From Haemophilus influenzae (GTDB lineage: Bacteria > Pseudomonadota > Gammaproteobacteria > Enterobacterales > Pasteurellaceae): DNA of 64,000 nt. The stretch lies in NCBI RefSeq assembly GCF_019703545.1, contig NZ_AP018771.1, positions 62,001 to 126,000 on the forward strand, written 5' to 3'. The notes below the pieces were generated by a model. It searched no databases. It was not told the DNA's origin and worked only from the letters and a program-made list of their open reading frames with translations. The translations under genes and the position numbers were made by a program. Positions 59,585-64,000 of this stretch are shown here, one piece after another; within the stretch, counting starts at the first letter, position 1; each line of letters starts with the position of its first letter.

Positions 59585-60955
59585 ATGACAATTGAGTCAA
59601 TTCTTTCAGCTATTGATAGCTTTATTTGGGGCGCACCTCTACTTATATTATTATCTGGTACAGGACTCTATTTAACGTTACGCTTAGGCTTTATTCAAAT
59701 TCGCTACTTACCACGCGCACTAGGTTATTTGTTCAAAAAAGATAAAGGTGGAAAAGGGGATGTTTCCTCTTTTGCCGCACTTTGTACCGCATTAGCAGCA
59801 ACAATTGGAACGGGTAATATTGTGGGCGTTGCAACTGCGGTACAAGCAGGTGGGCCAGGGGCTATTTTTTGGATGTGGCTGGTTGCTTTGTTAGGAATGG
59901 CAACAAAATATGCCGAATGTTTACTCGCAGTTAAATATCGTGTTCGTGATAAGAATGGCTTTATGGCTGGCGGCCCGATGTATTACATTGAACGCGGACT
60001 AGGTATTAAATGGCTGGCAAAATTATTTGCATTATTTGGTGTAATGGTGGCCTTTTTCGGAATAGGTACATTCCCACAAGTGAATGCAATTACTCACGCA
60101 ATGCAAGACACTTTTAACATTCCCATTTTAGTTACAGCAATTATTGTTGCACTTTTAGTCGGCTTAATCATTCTTGGCGGAGTTAAACGTATCGCAACCA
60201 CATCATCAGTAATTGTGCCGTTTATGGCGATTTTATACGTCACGACTTCACTGGTTATTATCCTTTTGAATATAGAAAAAGTACCAGATGCGATTTTATT
60301 GATTATTGATAGTGCTTTTGATCCGCAAGCTGCATTAGGCGGTGTCGTAGGGCTTACTGTAATGAAAGCGATTCAATCAGGCGTCGCTAGAGGCATTTTC
60401 TCCAATGAATCAGGTTTAGGAAGTGCGCCAATTGCAGCCGCAGCGGCACAAACTCGTGAGCCTGTCCGTCAAGGTTTAATTTCTATGACAGGAACATTCT
60501 TGGATACCATTATTGTTTGTACGATGACGGGGATTGTATTGGTATTAACTGGAGCTTGGAATAACCCTGAATTAGCGGGTGCAACAGTAACAAACTACGC
60601 CTTTGCACAAGGTTTAGGCACATCAATTGGTGCAACGATTGTAACAGTTGGCTTATTATTTTTTGCATTCACGACTATTTTAGGTTGGTGTTACTACGGG
60701 GAACGTTGTTTCGTTTATCTTGTGGGTATTCGTGCGATAAAAATATATCGCTTAACCTATATTATATTGGTTGGTTTAGGGGCATTCTTACACTTAAATT
60801 TAATATGGATTATCGCCGATATTGTAAATGGTTTGATGGCTTTCCCAAATCTTATCGCGCTTATTGGATTGCGAAAAGTGATCGTTGAAGAAACAAAAGA
60901 TTATTTTCAACGTTTAAAAATTAATCATTATGATCAAGATGAAGTGATAAAATAG
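59585..60955 (+). CDS. Glycine/alanine:sodium symporter (AGCS family)
   Basis: A 456-residue inner-membrane amino-acid:cation symporter with about 11 membrane segments. The AGCS signature is visible in SFAALCTALAATIGTGNIVGVATAVQAGGPGAIFWMWL (about 61-98), KYRVRDKNGFMAGGPMYYIERGL (about 118-140) and GVARGIFSNESGLGSAPIAAAAAQT (about 275-300). The riboswitch upstream points to glycine as a transported amino acid. AGCS proteins are sodium- or proton-coupled alanine/glycine carriers. Start ATG follows GAGGAATC. Confidence 0.92.
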   Translation: MTIESILSAIDSFIWGAPLLILLSGTGLYLTLRLGFIQIRYLPRALGYLFKKDKGGKGDVSSFAALCTALAATIGTGNIVGVATAVQAGGPGAIFWMWLVALLGMATKYAECLLAVKYRVRDKNGFMAGGPMYYIERGLGIKWLAKLFALFGVMVAFFGIGTFPQVNAITHAMQDTFNIPILVTAIIVALLVGLIILGGVKRIATTSSVIVPFMAILYVTTSLVIILLNIEKVPDAILLIIDSAFDPQAALGGVVGLTVMKAIQSGVARGIFSNESGLGSAPIAAAAAQTREPVRQGLISMTGTFLDTIIVCTMTGIVLVLTGAWNNPELAGATVTNYAFAQGLGTSIGATIVTVGLLFFAFTTILGWCYYGERCFVYLVGIRAIKIYRLTYIILVGLGAFLHLNLIWIIADIVNGLMAFPNLIALIGLRKVIVEETKDYFQRLKINHYDQDEVIK

Positions 60956-60963
60956 TTAAATAA

Positions 60964-61008
60964 AAGGTGCTGTTCAGCAAATTCTGTGAAACAGCACCTT
61001 TATTTTTC
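60964..61008. terminator. Bidirectional terminator between symporter and queH
   Basis: AAGGTGCTGTT (60964-60974) pairs with AACAGCACCTT (60990-61000). T-runs follow on both strands (TATTTTTC rightward; TTTTATTT leftward), so it serves both convergent genes. Confidence 0.9.
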
Positions 61009-61013
61009 TATTT

Positions 61014-61751
61014 TTAATCAGCACTATAATATAATTTTCCGATTTCAATTTTTTGACGACCCGTATCTTCTCGCCATTTATTACTATCACGTAAAGAATA
61101 CACACAACCGCAATATTCTTGTTGATAGAATCGCTCACGCTTACTAATCTCAATCATACGCTGTGAACCACCTTCCTTGCGCCAGTTATAATCCCAATAA
61201 ACAACATCATCATATTTTTCCGCCGCACGATGCCCACAGCCATTGATTTGATTCATATCTTTCCAGCGAGAAATTCCCAAGCAACTAGTAAATACAGGGA
61301 AACCGTGTTTATGTGCATATTCAGCCGTTTTTTCAAAACGCATATCAAAACACATAGTACAACGAATGCCTCTTTCAGGCTCCCACTCCATTCCTTTGGC
61401 ACGATCAAACCAATTTTGACGATCGTAATCAGCATCAATAAATGGAATACCAAATTTTTTTGCAAAACGGATATTTTCTTCTTTACGAATCAAATATTCT
61501 TTGAGTGGATGAATGTTTGGATTATAAAAATAAATTGTAAATTCAATGCCTGATGCAAGAATTGCTTCCATCACTTCGCCAGAGCAAGGCGCACAACAAG
61601 AATGCAAAAGGAGCTTATTGTGTCCATCTGGCAACTCAAGTTTTTCACGAATAAAAGGTGCGTTAGGATCCTTACGGATTTTTTGTTTTCGCGGTTTAGC
61701 TTGAAAATTGACCGCACTTATTTCTAGTTTAGGTTGAAGTTCTGTATTCAT
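61014..61751 (-). CDS. queH: Epoxyqueuosine reductase QueH
   Basis: A 245-residue enzyme (DUF208) that reduces epoxyqueuosine to queuosine at tRNA wobble position 34. The cysteine-rich signature is [17 protein letters not shown] (about residues 48-64), [17 protein letters not shown], and [11 protein letters not shown] (about 215-225), together a metal/Fe-S site. QueG is the unrelated alternative enzyme in E. coli. One uptake signal lies inside, near 61711. Confidence 0.92.
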   Translation of the reverse strand: MNTELQPKLEISAVNFQAKPRKQKIRKDPNAPFIREKLELPDGHNKLLLHSCCAPCSGEVMEAILASGIEFTIYFYNPNIHPLKEYLIRKEENIRFAKKFGIPFIDADYDRQNWFDRAKGMEWEPERGIRCTMCFDMRFEKTAEYAHKHGFPVFTSCLGISRWKDMNQINGCGHRAAEKYDDVVYWDYNWRKEGGSQRMIEISKRERFYQQEYCGCVYSLRDSNKWREDTGRQKIEIGKLYYSAD

Positions 61752-61800
61752 AAAGTTTAATTAAAATTAATGGGTTCAAGTATATAAGCTAAATTATGGA

Positions 61801-62790
61801 CTAATAATTTCTATCCACAGACAAATATGCCAATGAAATCAAGGCTTGTTTGTATTCACTTTCTAGCAAAATTTCGATTGCATCCACTGCTTTTTGAGCC
61901 TCTTCTTTTGCACGATTCATCGCATAATCTAAAGACTTATGCTCAGCCATAATAGCTAATACTTCATCAATAGCTTCACGTTTACCGCCTTGCTCAATCG
62001 CTTCGCGAATTAAAGCTGCCTGTTGAGCATTACCATGACGCATAGCATGTAGCAGAGGAAGGGTTGGTTTTCCTTCAGCTAAATCATCGCCTACATTTTT
62101 ACCTAGAGCTTGCGCATTTGCACTATAATCCAATACATCATCCACGAGCTGGAATGCAGTGCCAAGATAACGCCCATAATCTTGTAAAGCCTTTTCTTGA
62201 GCTTCAGTCCCACCTGCCACAATTGCCGCAGCCTGACCAGCCACTTCAAACAAACGAGCAGTTTTGCTATAAATTACACGCATATAATTAGTTTCGCTCG
62301 TTTCAGGATCATTAACATTCATTAGCTGCTGAACTTCGCCTTCCGCTAAAACGTTAGTCGCATCCGCCATAATACTTAAAATTTTCAATGATTCTAATTG
62401 TGCAACTAATTGAAATGCACGCGTATAAATAAAATCGCCTACCAACACACTCGCCGCATTGCCAAATTCAGCATTCGCCGTAGCACGCCCACGACGCATA
62501 TCAGATTCATCTACTACATCATCGTGTAATAAAGAAGCGGTATGAATAAATTCAACAAAAGTAGCACAAGTAATTGAATTAGATCCTTCGAACCCTAAAG
62601 ATCGAGCTGCAAGCACTGCGATCAACGGGCGTATCCGCTTACCGCCACCTTGAACAATATAAAAACCTAACTGTCCTATTAGCGGTACATCTGAATTAAG
62701 CTGAGCAAGAATATTTTGATTAACTTTTTGCATATCGGGATCTGCAAGTTTTTGGATCTCGTCTATGCTCATAAGATCTTGTTTCTTCAT
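61801..62790 (-). CDS. ispB: Octaprenyl diphosphate synthase
   Basis: A 329-residue trans-prenyltransferase that makes the ubiquinone/menaquinone side chain. The two aspartate-rich motifs are LLHDDVVDESDMRRGRATAN (about residues 92-110) and AFQLVDDVLDYSANAQALGKNVGDDLAEGKPTLPL (about 215-248), with the GGGKRIRP motif before the first. Divergent from rplU, as in E. coli. The intergenic region has the rplU promoter and one uptake signal. Confidence 0.96.
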   Translation of the reverse strand: MKKQDLMSIDEIQKLADPDMQKVNQNILAQLNSDVPLIGQLGFYIVQGGGKRIRPLIAVLAARSLGFEGSNSITCATFVEFIHTASLLHDDVVDESDMRRGRATANAEFGNAASVLVGDFIYTRAFQLVAQLESLKILSIMADATNVLAEGEVQQLMNVNDPETSETNYMRVIYSKTARLFEVAGQAAAIVAGGTEAQEKALQDYGRYLGTAFQLVDDVLDYSANAQALGKNVGDDLAEGKPTLPLLHAMRHGNAQQAALIREAIEQGGKREAIDEVLAIMAEHKSLDYAMNRAKEEAQKAVDAIEILLESEYKQALISLAYLSVDRNY

Positions 62791-62901
62791 TTTTTCATCA
62801 ATTATTAGTCAAAAGTGCGGTGCATTTTACCCGAATTTTCAGACTTTCTGAAATCAATCCGCAAATGAAGGGAATTTTTTTATTTTATTGTAAATAAATT
62901 C

Positions 62902-62930
62902 TTGCCATAGGTAGGATTTTTCCGTAGAAT
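62902..62930 (+). promoter_or_regulatory. Promoter of rplU-rpmA
   Basis: TTGCCA (62902-62907), a 17-base spacer, TAGAAT (62925-62930). The spacing is ideal and the transcription start would be about 60-70 bases before rplU. ispB is divergent on the other side. Confidence 0.7.
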
Positions 62931-63004
62931 TTGCCACCTATTTTATATGAATTTTTAAGTGTGGACTGTTAAAAAGCAGGGAAACACAATTAAGCGGAGT
63001 ATTT

Positions 63005-63316
63005 ATGTACGCAGTTTTCCAAAGTGGCGGTAAACAACACCGTGTGAGCGAAGGTCAAGTTGTTCGTTTAGAAAAACTTGAACTTGCAACTGGCGAAACA
63101 GTTGAGTTCGATTCTGTGTTGATGGTCGTTAATGGTGAAGATGTTAAAATTGGTGCACCAGTAGTTGCTGGCGCAAAAGTAGTGGCTGAAGTTGTTGCAC
63201 AAGGTCGTGGCGAGAAAGTTAAAATCGTTAAATTCCGTCGTCGTAAACACAGCCGTAAACAACAAGGTCATCGTCAGTGGTTCACAGAAGTGAAAATCAC
63301 TGGGATTCAAGCATAA
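63005..63316 (+). CDS. rplU: Ribosomal protein L21
   Basis: A 103-residue large-subunit protein that binds 23S r[29 protein letters not shown] and [29 protein letters not shown] are the L21 signature blocks. It precedes rpmA by 20 bases, and the pair is conserved. Codon bias is high. Confidence 0.98.
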   Translation: MYAVFQSGGKQHRVSEGQVVRLEKLELATGETVEFDSVLMVVNGEDVKIGAPVVAGAKVVAEVVAQGRGEKVKIVKFRRRKHSRKQQGHRQWFTEVKITGIQA

Positions 63317-63336
63317 TTTCAGAGGAGATCAAGTAG

Positions 63337-63594
63337 ATGGCAACTAAAAAAGCTGGTGGTTCAACTCGTAACGGTCGCGATTCTGAAGCTAAACGCCTTG
63401 GTGTTAAACGTTTCGGTGGCGAGTCTGTATTAGCAGGTAGTATTATTGTTCGCCAACGTGGTACTAAATTCCACGCAGGTAATAACGTAGGAATGGGAAG
63501 AGATCACACCTTATTCGCAACCGCAGATGGTAAAGTGAAATTTGAAGTAAAAGGCGAGAAAAGCCGTAAATACGTAAGTATTGTTACTGAATAA
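63337..63594 (+). CDS. rpmA: Ribosomal protein L27
   Basis: An 85-residue large-subunit protein; its N-terminal tail reaches the peptidyl-transferase centre. [70 protein letters not shown] is the family sequence. The mature N-terminus is encoded directly, without the extra cleaved leader found in Firmicutes. Ribosome binding site AGAGGAGATC. Confidence 0.98.
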
Positions 63595-63613
63595 TTTAAA
63601 ATCTATTCCATTG

Positions 63614-63650
63614 AAACGCCCTACAATTTTGTGGGGCGTTTTGTCTTTCT
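63614..63650 (+). terminator. Rho-independent terminator of rplU-rpmA
   Basis: AAACGCCC (63614-63621) pairs with GGGCGTTT (63634-63641), extended by further pairs, followed by TGTCTTTC. Confidence 0.8.
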
Positions 63651-63674
63651 TAATTTCACATAAGTGAGAACGCA

Positions 63675-64000
63675 ATGAAACAACAACCTTTACTAGGCTT
63701 TACCTTTGCACTTATTGCTGCAATGGCTTGGGGGTCATTGCCTATTGCTTTGAAACAAGTTTTGTCTGTAATGAATGCGCAAACTATCGTATGGTATCGT
63801 TTCATTATTGCTGCAGTTTCATTATTGGCTTTACTTGCTTATAAAAAACAATTACCTGAATTAATGAAAGTTCGCCAATATGCGTGGATTATGCTTATTG
63901 GAGTAATTGGTCTTACCGGCAATTTTCTATTATTTAGTAGCTCGCTGAATTACATTGAACCGTCAGTTGCACAAATTTTTATTCATTTATCCTCTTTTGG
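63675..64000 (+). CDS. EamA/DMT-family transporter (3' end outside window)
   Basis: An open frame starts at ATG 63675 (GTGAGAACGCA upstream) and runs off the window, giving 108 residues. It has membrane segments MKQQPLLGFTFALIAAMAWGSLPIAL, QTIVWYRFIIAAVSLLALL and YAWIMLIGVIGLTGNFLLFSSSLNYIEPSVAQIFIHLSS. This fits the DMT superfamily (10-segment EamA transporters), with the WGS/P and FRF-like (YRF) patterns. The substrate is unknown and the rest of the gene is not visible. Confidence 0.82.
   Translation, partial: MKQQPLLGFTFALIAAMAWGSLPIALKQVLSVMNAQTIVWYRFIIAAVSLLALLAYKKQLPELMKVRQYAWIMLIGVIGLTGNFLLFSSSLNYIEPSVAQIFIHLSSF

Overview
The window is a piece of Haemophilus influenzae chromosome, or of a very close relative. 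Three things point there. Roughly fifty perfect copies of the 9-bp uptake signal (AAGTGCGGT or its complement) can be picked out by eye. The DNA is AT-rich. The gene order is the one I remember for the H. influenzae genes around eno, glyQS, bamA, secA, acrAB, purHD, arcA, ispB and rplU-rpmA. Almost everything is core genome; strand changes separate compact operons.

Left part (1-11.4 kb): the end of an unknown gene, a BaiN/YhiN-type flavoprotein, enolase, a small acidic protein, a YgiB-like lipoprotein with a glutathionylspermidine-synthase-like partner, catalase on the minus strand, then glyQ and glyS. Between glyQ and glyS lie a glutaredoxin-like protein, a DUF559 nuclease-fold protein, a 42-bp perfect palindrome and a secreted protein with NKYG repeats. 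The second accessory patch (11.4-14.3 kb) starts at a tRNA-Ile(CAU) gene. It is a decayed prophage: an integrase fragment, a P2-like capsid tail, small phage ORFs, a RelE/XRE toxin-antitoxin pair with its own promoter, broken ORFs and an 11-bp tandem repeat.

Middle part (14.3-40 kb): leuS-lptE-holA on the minus strand, then a plus-strand envelope operon uppS-cdsA-rseP-bamA-skp-lpxD. Next come minus-strand rpsB-tsf with a likely S2 leader and an intergenic terminator, a methyltransferase, a KefB/C-type antiporter, and secM-secA-mutT, where secM encodes a short arrest peptide. These are followed by the packed rppH-tauE-lgt-thyA-tadA operon and proB.

Right part (40-64 kb): folA and emrAB on the plus strand, then ftsN on the minus strand. 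An acrR-acrA-acrB efflux operon has a palindromic operator in front. After it come rhlB, the coaE-yacG pair, glyA, purHD with a PurR box, doxX and dsbD. On the plus strand are arcA and a glycine/alanine symporter behind a tandem glycine riboswitch. The window closes with queH, ispB, divergent rplU-rpmA, and the start of an EamA transporter cut by the window edge.

No rRNA, CRISPR array, insertion sequence or intact prophage was seen. The parts least explained by core biology are the palindrome/NKYG segment (8.6-9.2 kb) and the prophage scar (11.5-14.3 kb). Among core genes, the most notable regulatory features are the short SecM-like arrest peptide and the reuse of uptake signals as terminator stems.
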